Shown here piece after piece: positions 25,440 to 33,965 of a DNA stretch of 64,000 nucleotides. Numbering within the stretch: the stretch's first letter is position 1; the number at the start of each line of letters is the position of its first letter. Source of the DNA: Sporobacter sp963663605 (GTDB taxonomy: Bacteria; Bacillota; Clostridia; Oscillospirales; Oscillospiraceae); the NCBI GenBank assembly GCA_963663605.2, contig CAXXVF010000001.1, positions 248,001-312,000 on the forward strand, given 5' to 3'. Under the pieces are notes generated by a model that saw only the letters and a list, made by a program, of their open reading frames with translations, searched no databases and was not told the DNA's origin. The position numbers were made by a program, and so were the translations under genes.

Positions 25440-27032
25440 TTAGGTTTCCGGTGTTTCCTGCTCCGTTTCGTCCGGCTGAGAAAGCCGGACGATTTTCATC
25501 GGCGCGGGCTTGAAGAAGAACGAGATCACGATTGCGACGACGCAGACGACCGCGCAGAAGAAGAATATGTTCTGGATGCCGCCGAGCAGGACATTCCGGG
25601 CGGCGTCCACCGCAGTTTGCACGGCTGCGGCCTGCTCCTGCGGCGCCTGACTGACGATTTGCGCAAGCGCCTCGGTGTCCGTGATCACCTGCGGGTCACT
25701 CAGAAAAGCGCGGATGTTTTCGGATATGCCCGTCAAATCAAGATTTAAGAAGCCCGAGGCCATGGCGGTCGTCATGATGGTCCCGTAAACGGCGGTCCCG
25801 ATGGTCGAACCGATAGTCCTGAAGAACTGCACGGTGCCCGTTGCCGCTGACAGCTGCTCGACCGGAGCGGCGTTTTGCACGTTGGTGTTGGTGATCGGCA
25901 TCGTGAAGCCGATGCCTGCTCCGAGCACGATCATAAAAAGGATGACTGAAAGGTACGAGCTGGTTTCCGTCATCCCGGACAAAAGGAACATACCAACGGC
26001 GGACAGGACAAACGCCAGAATAGTCAAAAACTTAAAGAGTGTGCTCTTCTCGGTCGCGAAGAAGCCGATGATGTTGCTTGTCATGGTGAGTGCGATTGTC
26101 ATCGGGATCGTGACGGCGCCGGACGTCGTGGCTGATTGGCCCAAAATGCCCTGAACAAAGTATGGGATATAGATAATAGCCGCGTACATGACGCCGTTTG
26201 AGATAAAAGCGACGATGAGCGTGAGCCATATACTGCGTTTTTTGAAGAAGGACATCGGGATGATCGGATTTTGCGCGCGTGCTTCGACTATGGCGAACAA
26301 GACGAGCATGGCGGCTGAAAAGACAAGCATGCCGATGATCTGCACCGATCCCCAGCGATACCTGGAACCGGCGAAGCTGAACGCCAGGAGCATCGGCACA
26401 AGCGCCAGAATGATAAGGACCGTCCCGCGAACGTCGATTTTGCTTTTCCGTTCCCGCGTTTTGAAATTCGGCATAAACAACACGATCAGCAAAACGGCAA
26501 TAACGCTTATGGGTGCGTTGATGTAAAATATCCAGCGCCAGCTGAGATAATCCGTGATAAGGCCGCCGAGGAGCGGGCCGATGATGCTCGACAATCCGTA
26601 AACAGACGTGACGACGCCCATGTATTTTCCGCGCTTGTTGGGCGGGAACAAGTCGGCGACGATGGTGAATACGCTCGTTATGATAACGCCGCTGCCGATG
26701 CCCTGGACGCCCCGGAATGCGATGAGCCAGGTCATGTTCGGCGATGCCCCGCAGAAGACGGAACCGGCGAGGAACGTAAAGATACCGGCCAAAAAAATCG
26801 GTTTGCGGCCTAATATATCGGCCAGCCCGCCGGAAATGGGGATGACGACGGTCATGCAAAGCATATAGATCGTGAACGGCCATACGTAAAGCGCTACACC
26901 GCTGAGTTCCCCCACGATCGTTTTCATCGCCGTGCTGACGATGGTGGTGTCGAGTGCGGACAAAAGGAGACTTGCCATGAGCGCGACGATGATCAGCGTC
27001 AGTCGCGCACCCTTTATCGTGTTGTTATTCAA
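25440..27032 (-). CDS. DHA2-family (EmrB/QacA-type) multidrug MFS exporter
   Basis: The 530-residue protein has 14 membrane helices, LDTTIVSTAMKTI near the N-terminus, the GLADILGRKPIFLAG loop and GSGVIITSVFTIVADLFPPNKRGKYMG, which are DHA2-family signatures. Members expel cationic or amphiphilic compounds using the proton gradient. A QAPQEQAAAVQTAVDAARN insertion before the last helix is typical of the MDR subgroup. It is divergent from a metallo-beta-lactamase-fold gene, and a 16-bp palindrome lies in the shared promoter region. No local regulator gene was found. Confidence 0.85.
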   Translation of the reverse strand: MNNNTIKGARLTLIIVALMASLLLSALDTTIVSTAMKTIVGELSGVALYVWPFTIYMLCMTVVIPISGGLADILGRKPIFLAGIFTFLAGSVFCGASPNMTWLIAFRGVQGIGSGVIITSVFTIVADLFPPNKRGKYMGVVTSVYGLSSIIGPLLGGLITDYLSWRWIFYINAPISVIAVLLIVLFMPNFKTRERKSKIDVRGTVLIILALVPMLLAFSFAGSRYRWGSVQIIGMLVFSAAMLVLFAIVEARAQNPIIPMSFFKKRSIWLTLIVAFISNGVMYAAIIYIPYFVQGILGQSATTSGAVTIPMTIALTMTSNIIGFFATEKSTLFKFLTILAFVLSAVGMFLLSGMTETSSYLSVILFMIVLGAGIGFTMPITNTNVQNAAPVEQLSAATGTVQFFRTIGSTIGTAVYGTIMTTAMASGFLNLDLTGISENIRAFLSDPQVITDTEALAQIVSQAPQEQAAAVQTAVDAARNVLLGGIQNIFFFCAVVCVVAIVISFFFKPAPMKIVRLSQPDETEQETPET

Positions 27033-27192
27033 AACCCTTCTCCTTTGGGCGTGTTGTTGTTATGCGATGATATCACGCTTATGGCTGTGAAATGTGTTTG
27101 GCAGATATTATATCATAACCGGGCGGGCTTTCAAACCCTGCAAGCCAATGCGGGTTGAGACGGCTGCGTGCACGCTGAAATACTTTTAGGTC

Positions 27193-27208
27193 AATACGAC
27201 GTCGTATT
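27193..27208. promoter_or_regulatory. 16-bp palindromic operator candidate in the divergent promoter region
   Basis: AATACGAC/GTCGTATT is a perfect 16-bp palindrome. It sits 9 bp upstream of the candidate -35 of the MBL gene and between the divergent exporter and MBL genes, so one factor could control both. The form suits TetR- or MarR-type binding. Confidence 0.5.
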
Positions 27209-27217
27209 AATTTCAAC

Positions 27218-27247
27218 TTGCCTAACAGGTAAAATTCGGCTTATAAT
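27218..27247 (+). promoter_or_regulatory. promoter of the MBL operon
   Basis: TTGCCT (27218-27223) and TATAAT (27242-27247), 18 bp apart, precede the start at 27274 that has AAAGGAGAATCAT. Confidence 0.6.
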
Positions 27248-27273
27248 ATAAAAAAGCATGAAAGGAGAATCAT

Positions 27274-28005
27274 ATGAGCAATACGGTTATACTGCCCCTT
27301 GGTTTTGAAATCGGAGACTTTACCGCCTATCTCAATCCCGTCGCGGTTAAGGGCGTAAACGGTCTGATGCTGGTCGACTGCGGCTTCGCCGGCTTTCTGC
27401 CGAAGCTGGAAAAGGCCATGGCGGAAGAAGGCCTGGGGCTCGCGGATGTCAAAAAAGTCTTTATTACCCACCACGACGGAGATCATATGGGCGCGCTGAA
27501 AGCGCTTCTGGACAAATATCCGGGCATCGAAGTTCTTTGTTCGCCGGAGCAGGCACCGTACATAACCGGCGAGAAAAAACCGCTCAGGCTGACGCTTTTT
27601 GAAAAGATGTACGAAACGCTGACGGATGCCGGGGAGAAGAAGGCGCTGGAAGAGGAAATGCGCGGGCTGCGTGAAATGCAGACCATTGAAAGCGTCACGG
27701 TCATCTCAGACGGCGGTATGCTGCCTGATTACGGCGTTCGGGCCGTTGAGGTCAGCGGCCATATGCCCGGTCACATGTGCCTTTATATCGAGCGGGAGAA
27801 AACGCTCGTCGCGGGCGATGCGCTCATCAGCCAGGATGGAAAACTCCTGCCGCCGGAGCCCCGGTTCGCCGTTGACCTGCCGCTGGCCATGAAATCGCTG
27901 GAAAAGCTTCTCGATTATGATATCGAGACCGTTATCTGCTACCACGGCGGAATCGTGACGGAACACATCAAAGAGAGCCTTTTGTCGATTGTTCGGGGTA
28001 TGTGA
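27274..28005 (+). CDS. MBL-fold metallo-hydrolase
   Basis: The 243-residue protein shows the metallo-beta-lactamase fold: an N-terminal LVDCGFAGF strand, the zinc motif THHDGDHMG (HxHxDH-like, with the first His pair as HH), a VSGHMPGHMCLYI His motif, GDALI and a late CYHGG His. This subgroup hydrolyses diverse esters, thioesters or phosphodiesters. The next gene begins in a 4-bp overlap and is a second, different MBL protein. Confidence 0.8.
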   Translation: MSNTVILPLGFEIGDFTAYLNPVAVKGVNGLMLVDCGFAGFLPKLEKAMAEEGLGLADVKKVFITHHDGDHMGALKALLDKYPGIEVLCSPEQAPYITGEKKPLRLTLFEKMYETLTDAGEKKALEEEMRGLREMQTIESVTVISDGGMLPDYGVRAVEVSGHMPGHMCLYIEREKTLVAGDALISQDGKLLPPEPRFAVDLPLAMKSLEKLLDYDIETVICYHGGIVTEHIKESLLSIVRGM

Positions 28006-28706
28006 GCATGCCGACCCGGTTGAACAAGCGGCTTCTTAAGCCGATCAATGCGTCCATAGAAAAAAGGCTCCGGCTCAATCCGTTGGAAACGGGCCGGATC
28101 ACGGACGGCGTCTGGGCCGTCCGGGCCGATGCCGTCAATTTCTTTATTATCGAAAGCGGAGACGACTTGATATGTTTTGATACCGGTTACAGAAGATACC
28201 TCATACGCGAGGAGCTCGCGAAAATCAACATAGACCGGCTGGCTGTGACCCATGTGTTTTTAACACATGCGGATGTCGATCATACGCGCGGGCTTTGCCT
28301 GTTCCCTAAGGCCGAGGTATATTTATCGCGCGATGAGAAGCAGATGATCACCGGGGTCCGGTCGGTCAGAAGCGCCGTCCGGAGCCCCCGGATTCGAAGG
28401 GAGTATCATCTGCTTGAAGAAGGGGATGTCGTCCGGGCAGGAGATACGCATATCCGGGCAATCGAAACGCCGGGCCATACCCCTGGTTCGATGGCTTACT
28501 TGCTGGGCGGACGGTATCTCTTTACGGGCGATACCTGTAAGATTTCAGACGGAAAAATTTATGCAGGCAGCCGCTACACGATGGATTTTACCAGACAGGA
28601 CGCGTCAATCAGGAAGCTGGCCGGGCTTCGGGATGTCCAGTATGTTTTTACGGCGCATGCCGGATATACGGATGATTTTGACCGCGCGTTCAGCGAGTGG
28701 AGATAA
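28002..28706 (+). CDS. second MBL-fold metallo-hydrolase
   Basis: The 234-residue product has ITDGVWAVRADAVNFFIIESGDDL, FDTGYR, the zinc motif THADVDHTRG, IETPGHTPGSMAYLL, FTGDTC and a terminal TAHAGY. It belongs to the same superfamily as its neighbour but the two are not close duplicates. GTG 28002 overlaps the upstream stop; ATG 28008 is an alternative. Confidence 0.8.
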   Translation: MSMPTRLNKRLLKPINASIEKRLRLNPLETGRITDGVWAVRADAVNFFIIESGDDLICFDTGYRRYLIREELAKINIDRLAVTHVFLTHADVDHTRGLCLFPKAEVYLSRDEKQMITGVRSVRSAVRSPRIRREYHLLEEGDVVRAGDTHIRAIETPGHTPGSMAYLLGGRYLFTGDTCKISDGKIYAGSRYTMDFTRQDASIRKLAGLRDVQYVFTAHAGYTDDFDRAFSEWR

Positions 28707-28728
28707 CTAAAAGAAAAAGAGGAACGTT

Positions 28729-29559
28729 TTGGAAACTGTCATATACCTGTTGCTGATAGCCGTTTTGGCCGGATTTCTTGGCGCGCTGCTCGGACTGGGG
28801 GGCGGCATTATCGTCACGCCCGCCCTGACGCTCCTGCTTGATATCGATATCCGTTATGCCATCGGCGCGAGCATCGTTTCCGTCATCGCCACGTCGAGCG
28901 GGGCCGCGGTCGCGTATCTGAAAAGCAGGCTGGCCAACGTGCGTATCGGTATGTTTTTAGTTCTCGGGACGACGCTTGGTGCGATCACGGGCACGTATTT
29001 AAGCGCCGTCATCGGCCCGAAATACCTGTTTATCGTTTTCGGCGCGCTGATGCTTTATTCGGCGGTGATGATGCTCAGAAAATTCGGCGATAAGGGGAAG
29101 CAGGCGGTCAAAACGCATCCGATGGCGGAAAAGCTCCGGCTCAACGGAGAATATTTCGATGCGGGCACGGGCGAGAATGTCCGGTACAACGTCACCGGCG
29201 TTTTCGGCGGGCTGGGCATGATGTACGCCGCCGGGACGCTGTCCGGGCTTTTGGGTATCGGCAGCGGCGCGCTGAAGGTCATGGCGATGGATCTGTTCAT
29301 GAAACTTCCGCTGAAGGTTTCCAGCGCGACGAGCAACTTCATGCTCGGCGTGACGGCGGCGGCAAGCGCCGGCGTGTACTATTTTCGCGGTGATATAGAC
29401 CCGACAATTGCGGCGCCGGTCGCGCTCGGCGTGCTCCTGGGCGCCACGCTCGGTACGCGGGCCATGCAGCGGATGAACAGCCGCGTTATCCGACTGATCT
29501 TTGTGCCGGTTCTGGCGTTCGTTTCGGTCCAGATGATTATTAAGGGGGTCCTTTTCTGA
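28729..29559 (+). CDS. TauE/SafE-family (sulfite/organosulfur exporter type) permease
   Basis: The 276-residue protein has about eight membrane helices. The LLIAVLAGFLGALLGLGGG start is a typical TauE entry and is repeated in the second half as TLSGLLGIGSGALKVMAMD. These proteins export anions such as sulfite or sulfonates. It starts with TTG after GAGGAAC, ends against the DUF1634 gene in a 1-bp overlap, and follows the MBL pair closely, so the four genes may be one operon. Confidence 0.8.
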   Translation: METVIYLLLIAVLAGFLGALLGLGGGIIVTPALTLLLDIDIRYAIGASIVSVIATSSGAAVAYLKSRLANVRIGMFLVLGTTLGAITGTYLSAVIGPKYLFIVFGALMLYSAVMMLRKFGDKGKQAVKTHPMAEKLRLNGEYFDAGTGENVRYNVTGVFGGLGMMYAAGTLSGLLGIGSGALKVMAMDLFMKLPLKVSSATSNFMLGVTAAASAGVYYFRGDIDPTIAAPVALGVLLGATLGTRAMQRMNSRVIRLIFVPVLAFVSVQMIIKGVLF

Positions 29560-29915
29560 TGAAACACGACGTTGAAGCTTCGCAGCTGAGGATCGCCCTG
29601 CTCGTCCGGGCCGTTGTATTCCTGAGCGCAGCGCTGATCTTTTTTGGGTTGGTGCTCTATCTGGCCACCGGTACGGGCGGATACGAAAACGGCGGCTGTC
29701 CGGTGAACCCTGTGCTTATTTTGAGCGGTGCGCTGGCGCTCAAACCCTGCGCCGTTATGATGACAGGCCTGTTTCTTCTTATCCTGACGCCGATCCTGCG
29801 CGTCGCCGTATCGGTCTTCGTTTTTCTCAAGGAAAAGGATTATCTCTATGTCGCCATTACAGCGCTTGTACTCGTCATATTGCTTGTCAGCCTTGTGATC
29901 GGGATAACCGGCTAA
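29559..29915 (+). CDS. DUF1634 membrane protein
   Basis: A 118-residue protein with three membrane helices. The layout (polar RIALLVRAV start, PCAVMMTGLFLLILTPILRVAVSVFVF and a C-terminal hydrophobic helix) matches DUF1634, which is nearly always paired with TauE genes, as here. It is probably an accessory subunit of the upstream permease. Confidence 0.8.
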   Translation: MKHDVEASQLRIALLVRAVVFLSAALIFFGLVLYLATGTGGYENGGCPVNPVLILSGALALKPCAVMMTGLFLLILTPILRVAVSVFVFLKEKDYLYVAITALVLVILLVSLVIGITG

Positions 29916-30057
29916 TTTGCAGGCAGACAAAAGAGCAGCGCGGATAAACACACGCATCAGGCAGTGCCTGAAATATAAACGATGCAGATGCACAATAATC
30001 CGCCCAGCCGGGCGGCGAACAGTCCGGCGTCTGCTTAATCAATGGAGGTGGGTTAAA

Positions 30058-30564
30058 ATGGATGTTATGGAAGCTCTGAAAACAAGACGCAGTGTCCGCA
30101 AATACAGCGACCGGCCCGTCGAAGAAGAAAAACTGCTCCGCGTTTTGGAAGCGGGGCGGCTTTCGCCGTCGGCCACGAACGCGCAGAACTGGCGGTTTAT
30201 CCTGGTGCGCGATAAAGAGAAGCTTAAAAAGCTTACGGAAGCCGCCGATGATCAGCCTTTTGTCGGGGAGGCCCCGGCGGCCATCGTCGCCTGCGCCACG
30301 GACGGCTGCGTTATGGACTGCGGCCAGCCGACGGATACGGTCGACTGCAGCATCGCGATGGCATATATGATCCTCGAGGCGCATGAGCTGGGGCTTGGCA
30401 CCTGCTGGCTCGGCCATTTCTTCACGGACATCGTCAAAGAAGCGCTCGATATACCCGAGGATGTGCGCGTCATTGTTTTCACGCCGATCGGCTATCCGTC
30501 TGAAGAACCGGCGGGACGCCCGAGGAAAAGCTTCGGCGAAGTCGTCAGCTACGACAAATTTTAA
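30058..30564 (+). CDS. nitroreductase-family FMN oxidoreductase
   Basis: The 168-residue protein has the family's KTRRSVRKYSDRPVEEEKL and SATNAQNWRFILVRD FMN-binding blocks, GEAPAAIVACA, LGLGTCWLGHF and IGYPSEEPAGRPRK. It is a short, dimeric, FMN-dependent NAD(P)H reductase with unknown substrate. ATG 30058 has GGAGGTGGG; upstream open frame from 29917 lacks family support. Confidence 0.85.
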   Translation: MDVMEALKTRRSVRKYSDRPVEEEKLLRVLEAGRLSPSATNAQNWRFILVRDKEKLKKLTEAADDQPFVGEAPAAIVACATDGCVMDCGQPTDTVDCSIAMAYMILEAHELGLGTCWLGHFFTDIVKEALDIPEDVRVIVFTPIGYPSEEPAGRPRKSFGEVVSYDKF

Positions 30565-30581
30565 GGCCGGGAAAACCGATG

Positions 30582-30617
30582 AAAACCGGCGCGCATGTTT
30601 GCGCGCCGGTTTTTGCG
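30582..30617 (+). terminator. intrinsic terminator of the nitroreductase gene
   Basis: AAAACCGGCGCGC pairs with GCGCGCCGGTTTT across ATGTTT, followed by T and GCG. Confidence 0.85.
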
Positions 30618-30713
30618 TGATATTTGACTGTAACATAAATGCTTGTATAGTGCGTTAAATAAGCTTATAATGTCAAAATAGTAAAAAAAATTAGAAACGA
30701 AAGTGGTGCCGAC

Positions 30714-31199
30714 ATGACGGAGAAAAACGTCGCGGAGCTGACCCGGAAGCAATATGCGGTCCAGTTTATTAAGTTCACGCTGTTTTCGATTTCGGCCGGT
30801 GTTATCCAGTTTTCAAGTTTTACGGCTATGAACGAACTGACGTCGCTGCCGTACTGGCCGGAATACCTGATCGCGCTCACGTTATCGGTCATATATAATT
30901 TCACCGTCAACAGACGTTTTACCTTCAAATCGGCGGCCAATATCCCGTTGGCGATGATGAAGGTCATCGGATACTATCTGATATTTACGCCGGTCTCGAC
31001 CTGGTGGGGAGACGCGCTGACCGGGATCGGCTGGAACTACTATGTCGTTTTGCTTGGGACGATGGTCACTAATTTCATCACGGAGTTTTTGTTCTGCCGC
31101 TTCGTGGTCTACCGGAAAACGATCAATACGAACAATCTGGCGGAAAGGGACCGGCAGAAAGAACGTCAGAAAGAAAAGAGCCTTATCGAAACGGAATAA
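30714..31199 (+). CDS. GtrA-family membrane protein
   Basis: The 161-residue protein has four membrane helices: FIKFTLFSISAGVIQF, an IALTLSVIYNFTVNRRFTF signature, VIGYYLIFTP and VTNFITEFLFCRFVVY, then a charged tail of repeated RQKE. GtrA proteins are thought to move lipid-linked sugars across the membrane. No glycosyltransferase gene is adjacent. A 16-nt gap separates it from a truncated GNAT fragment. Confidence 0.8.
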   Translation: MTEKNVAELTRKQYAVQFIKFTLFSISAGVIQFSSFTAMNELTSLPYWPEYLIALTLSVIYNFTVNRRFTFKSAANIPLAMMKVIGYYLIFTPVSTWWGDALTGIGWNYYVVLLGTMVTNFITEFLFCRFVVYRKTINTNNLAERDRQKERQKEKSLIETE

Positions 31200-31215
31200 A
31201 GACCCGGGAGTATTT

Positions 31216-31299
31216 ATGAGCGAATTTATCATCAGACCTGCCGAACCGAAGGACATACCGCTGCTTTTTTGCTTTATCAAAGAACTGGCCGGGGATTAA
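31216..31299 (+). pseudogene. truncated GNAT N-acetyltransferase fragment
   Basis: The 27-residue frame FIIRPAEPKDIPLLFCFIKELAG is the N-terminal strand and first helix of a GNAT acetyltransferase. It ends with a TAA at 31297-31299 only 11 bp before repeat copy B begins. No further GNAT blocks (for example a Q-x-x-G-x-G motif) appear afterwards, so the gene is broken and the repeat or an event at its edge probably removed the rest. Confidence 0.7.
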
Positions 31300-31310
31300 A
31301 CCGGCTTAGA

Positions 31311-31514
31311 CTGTAGACAAAGGTGTCGGACCTTTGTCTACAAAAAGAGTTCTTGCACTGAGGTGCTCGCAAAGTAATACTTTTCGGAAATGAATCCCTC
31401 AAAGCATTGAAATTAAACAATTTCCGCCGTCGAGACCAGACAACTCGCCGTCGTCGGCGAAAATTAAATCGCACGGCGATTGGACTTTTAAGACGGAGAT
31501 GCCTTTGTCTACAG
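31311..31514. repeat. dispersed structured element, copy B
   Basis: The 204-bp copy has perfect 13-bp terminal inverted repeats, CTGTAGACAAAGG (31311-31323) and CCTTTGTCTACAG (31502-31514). The left end also forms its own 13-bp hairpin (31312-31324 with 31330-31342). It shares the GCAC-TGAG-GTGC hairpin, the GACCAGACAACTCGCC block and the AATCGC-ACG-GCGATT hairpin with copies A and C. The right inverted repeat supplies the stop codon (TAG in CTGTAG) of the amidohydrolase gene. Confidence 0.85.
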
Positions 31515-32303
31515 CCCCAGTATACGCATAGCGTTTTGCCCCAGTATCATATCCTTTTCCCGCTCCGGCAGTTCCAGCGCCTTCAGCCGGGCGATTTCGG
31601 CCGTTGCATCCGACCACGGCGAATCGGAAGCGAACAGGATTTTCTCCGCGCCGTGGTTTTTGACGATCCTGAGAAACTGCGCCGCCGGATAATATTCGAA
31701 ACCCATGGACGTATCCAGGTAAATCTCCTTGCCGACAAGATAGCGCTCGACGTCGTCCCATTCAGCGTGTCCGCCGAAGTGCGCCGCGACGATAACGCCG
31801 CCCTTCATGGCGTCCGCGATACGTGCAAATTGCTGCGGGCTCGACCGAAGCGGCCCGTTAAAGCCCGGATCGAAGCCTGCATGATGCAGCAGGACAAGGC
31901 CGCGGCTGAGCGCATAGTCATAGATGCGGAGCATTTTCGCCTCGTCGATGTCGAAATCCTGATATTCGCAATGGAATTTTAGTCCCTTCAGGCCGAGGCT
32001 GACGACGAAGTCGATGTCGCGCCTGTAATCGTCCGTATGCGGATAAATGCCGCCGAACGGAACGATCCGGGAAGAAGCCAGACCGGCGGCCCACTCGTTG
32101 AGGCCGACAAACTGGGACGGTTTCGTGATGACGGGCTGAACGACCGAGACGTCGATGCCGCCTTCATCCATATGCCGGAGAAGGCCGGACACCGTGCCGT
32201 CCGTCACGGGCTTGAACGCTTCGTCGATGTTTTCCAAAAGCGTACCGAGCGCCCGCCCCGCGAGCGCGTCCGGAAAAGCGTGCGTGTGAAAGTCAATGAT
32301 CAT
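31509..32303 (-). CDS. amidohydrolase-2 (TIM-barrel) family hydrolase
   Basis: The 264-residue protein begins MIIDFHTHAF (HxH metal motif), with KGLKFHCEYQDF, VLLHHAGFDPG, VAAHFGGH and an ASDSPWSD metal-binding Asp, and ends NAMRILGL. This is the amidohydrolase_2 family, which contains decarboxylases and hydrolases of carboxylated aromatic or sugar acids; substrate unknown. A possible catabolite-repression site lies about 110 bp upstream. Its last codon is immediately followed by repeat copy B. Confidence 0.8.
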   Translation of the reverse strand: MIIDFHTHAFPDALAGRALGTLLENIDEAFKPVTDGTVSGLLRHMDEGGIDVSVVQPVITKPSQFVGLNEWAAGLASSRIVPFGGIYPHTDDYRRDIDFVVSLGLKGLKFHCEYQDFDIDEAKMLRIYDYALSRGLVLLHHAGFDPGFNGPLRSSPQQFARIADAMKGGVIVAAHFGGHAEWDDVERYLVGKEIYLDTSMGFEYYPAAQFLRIVKNHGAEKILFASDSPWSDATAEIARLKALELPEREKDMILGQNAMRILGL

Positions 32304-32414
32304 GTAAAAACCTCATGTATTCTGCTGTAAAGGACGGGCGCGGCGAGCCTGAAGAAGCCGTCCTGCGCAAACGCGTTTGTATTTGCCGGCATACGCCAAT
32401 TGCGCTTGTATGAG

Positions 32415-32428
32415 TATAAGCGCTTACA
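32415..32428 (-). promoter_or_regulatory. cre-like (CcpA) site candidate
   Basis: On the minus strand the sequence TGTAAGCGCTTATA differs from the cre consensus TGWAANCGNTNWCA at one position. It contains the symmetrical TAAGCGCTTA and lies upstream of the amidohydrolase gene. Confidence 0.35.
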
Positions 32429-32588
32429 AAAGACATGTCAATGCGTGGCATAACGTCATTTGATGGAGATAAAAAATCTTCAAGGTGAATATTGCATATT
32501 CTAATGGAAAGTATTAATCTGGAAGTAAGAAGACCGCGCCGTTTTGTAACCGGCTCCGGCATCATATATATAATCAGGAGGCCGACCT

Positions 32589-33422
32589 ATGAAAATGACC
32601 GCAATGTTTACAGCGATTATTTTGTTGATTTCCATGACCCTGTTCAGTTCGTGCAGCCAAAAGGACACCGCCGCGGAGACTTCCGGGAACGTACAGGAAA
32701 CCGCCGCATCGCCGTCCGTCTCCGACCAGGCGGCGCCCGCCGAGAGCCAGGAGCCCGAGGACCAGCCAACCGCATCTGCGTCCGCAGAGTACTTTGTTTT
32801 TGAGGAACAGACCTATACGGAAGAAAGTATCTCAATAAAATATCCGCAGATTACCGGTTATTCCGACGCCGCCAAGCAGGACGCGCTCAATCAAATCATC
32901 GCCGACGCGGCGACGACAGGGCTTGACGAGATGGGAGAAGGTACGGAATATGCGCTGGCTTATGAGGTGACGCGCGCCGGTCCCGATGTGATCAGCATCT
33001 TTTTCAACGGGTATTTTTATATGCCGGGCGCAGCCCATCCAAGCCTGCCTTTATTCGCGGTGACGATCGATGCGTCGTCAGAACAAGCAGTCGGGCTCAG
33101 CGACCTCGTGACGGTCGACAGCGCCTTTGTTGAGCTTGTGCGCAGCGGTGAATTCAGCAGCACAGGCTACGATATGACGGATGAATACCGCACATCCATT
33201 GAAGAGTATCTGGCCGATACGGACAATGAAATGCTGCTCAGTGAACTGAGCGCCGCCGGTACGTCTATCTGGGCGGATGCCTGTTACCTTACGCAGGATA
33301 TGCTTTTTGTATCGATCTCCGTGCCGCACGTGATGGGTGACCACGTTGAAATCGGTATAAACTTTAATGATTTGGCGCAGGTCAAAACGGATAATCCGGT
33401 CTGGGAAGCGCTGGGCGCTTGA
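32589..33422 (+). CDS. lipoprotein with DUF4163/DUF3298-like domain
   Basis: The 277-residue protein has a lipoprotein signal (lipobox FSSC, Cys about residue 21), a Glu/Ser/Ala-rich linker and an extracytoplasmic domain. YTEESISIKYPQITGYSD fits the DUF4163 strand pattern and VTIDASSEQAVGLSDLV the following DUF3298 region, as in RsiV-like proteins, but there is no anti-sigma membrane segment. It could bind peptidoglycan or ions at the cell surface. GGAGG precedes the ATG. A related lipoprotein is encoded at 56583. Confidence 0.65.
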   Translation: MKMTAMFTAIILLISMTLFSSCSQKDTAAETSGNVQETAASPSVSDQAAPAESQEPEDQPTASASAEYFVFEEQTYTEESISIKYPQITGYSDAAKQDALNQIIADAATTGLDEMGEGTEYALAYEVTRAGPDVISIFFNGYFYMPGAAHPSLPLFAVTIDASSEQAVGLSDLVTVDSAFVELVRSGEFSSTGYDMTDEYRTSIEEYLADTDNEMLLSELSAAGTSIWADACYLTQDMLFVSISVPHVMGDHVEIGINFNDLAQVKTDNPVWEALGA

Positions 33423-33453
33423 GCCTGCCCCCCCCTCAATCTGTCAGCAGTCT

Positions 33454-33482
33454 GCGGCGTCTTCCAAAATGGAAGACGCCGC
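33454..33482 (+). terminator. hairpin after the lipoprotein gene
   Basis: GCGGCGTCTTCCA pairs with TGGAAGACGCCGC around AAA; there is no clear T-run, so termination strength is uncertain. Confidence 0.5.
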
Positions 33483-33500
33483 TTAATGTAAAATATCAAA

Positions 33501-33544
33501 TTGACAAAATTCGATATGACGTTTATACTGATGACATATCGAAT
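33501..33544 (+). promoter_or_regulatory. ars operon promoter with ArsR-type operator
   Basis: TTGACA (33501-33506) and TATACT (33524-33529) are 17 bp apart. A perfect 10-bp inverted repeat, ATTCGATATG (33509-33518) and CATATCGAAT (33535-33544), flanks the -10 element. Bound regulator would exclude RNA polymerase, as known for ArsR-family repressors. Confidence 0.75.
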
Positions 33545-33566
33545 AAATTAGATGTGAGGTGACAGC

Positions 33567-33893
33567 ATGGATCGGACACATAAGGAAAACGCGCGTGTTT
33601 TCAAGGCCTTCTGTGATGAGAACCGCCTGATGATTCTCGAGCTGCTGCGCAGCGGCGAAAAATGCGCCTGCGTCCTGCTGGAAAAGCTGGATATCAGCCA
33701 GTCGACGCTGTCGTACCACATGAAAATACTGTGTGATTCCGGCGTTGTGGACAGCTGGCAGGAGGGCAAATGGACGCACTACCGGATCAGCGGGGAGGGC
33801 AGCCGGTACGCGGAAAGCCTTCTTAAAAAGCTGACAACGGAAAATATAAACTGCGGCAGTTCATGCGCCAAATGCAGTAAGCCGTCGGCCTGA
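33567..33893 (+). CDS. arsR: ArsR-family metalloregulator
   Basis: A 108-residue winged-helix repressor: ENARVFKAFCDENRLMILELLRSG, CACVLLEKL, SQSTLSYHMKILCDSGVV recognition helix and a EGKWTHYRIS wing. Cys residues at the CACVLLE helix (E-K-C-A-C) fit the As(III)-binding CxC helix of classical ArsR, and a further CGSSCAKC cluster ends the protein. It should repress its own operon until As(III) or Sb(III) binds. The operator at the promoter is listed separately. Confidence 0.85.
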   Translation: MDRTHKENARVFKAFCDENRLMILELLRSGEKCACVLLEKLDISQSTLSYHMKILCDSGVVDSWQEGKWTHYRISGEGSRYAESLLKKLTTENINCGSSCAKCSKPSA

Positions 33894-33965
33894 CGGCTTT
33901 AAAAAAGCCTGTTGTATCGAAAAAAATAGATATGTAATCGAATAAAGCAAGGGCAGGATAGCTAT

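Noticed and set aside
31311..31514. Complete insertion sequence
   Set aside because: It has terminal inverted repeats but is only 204 bp and encodes no transposase.
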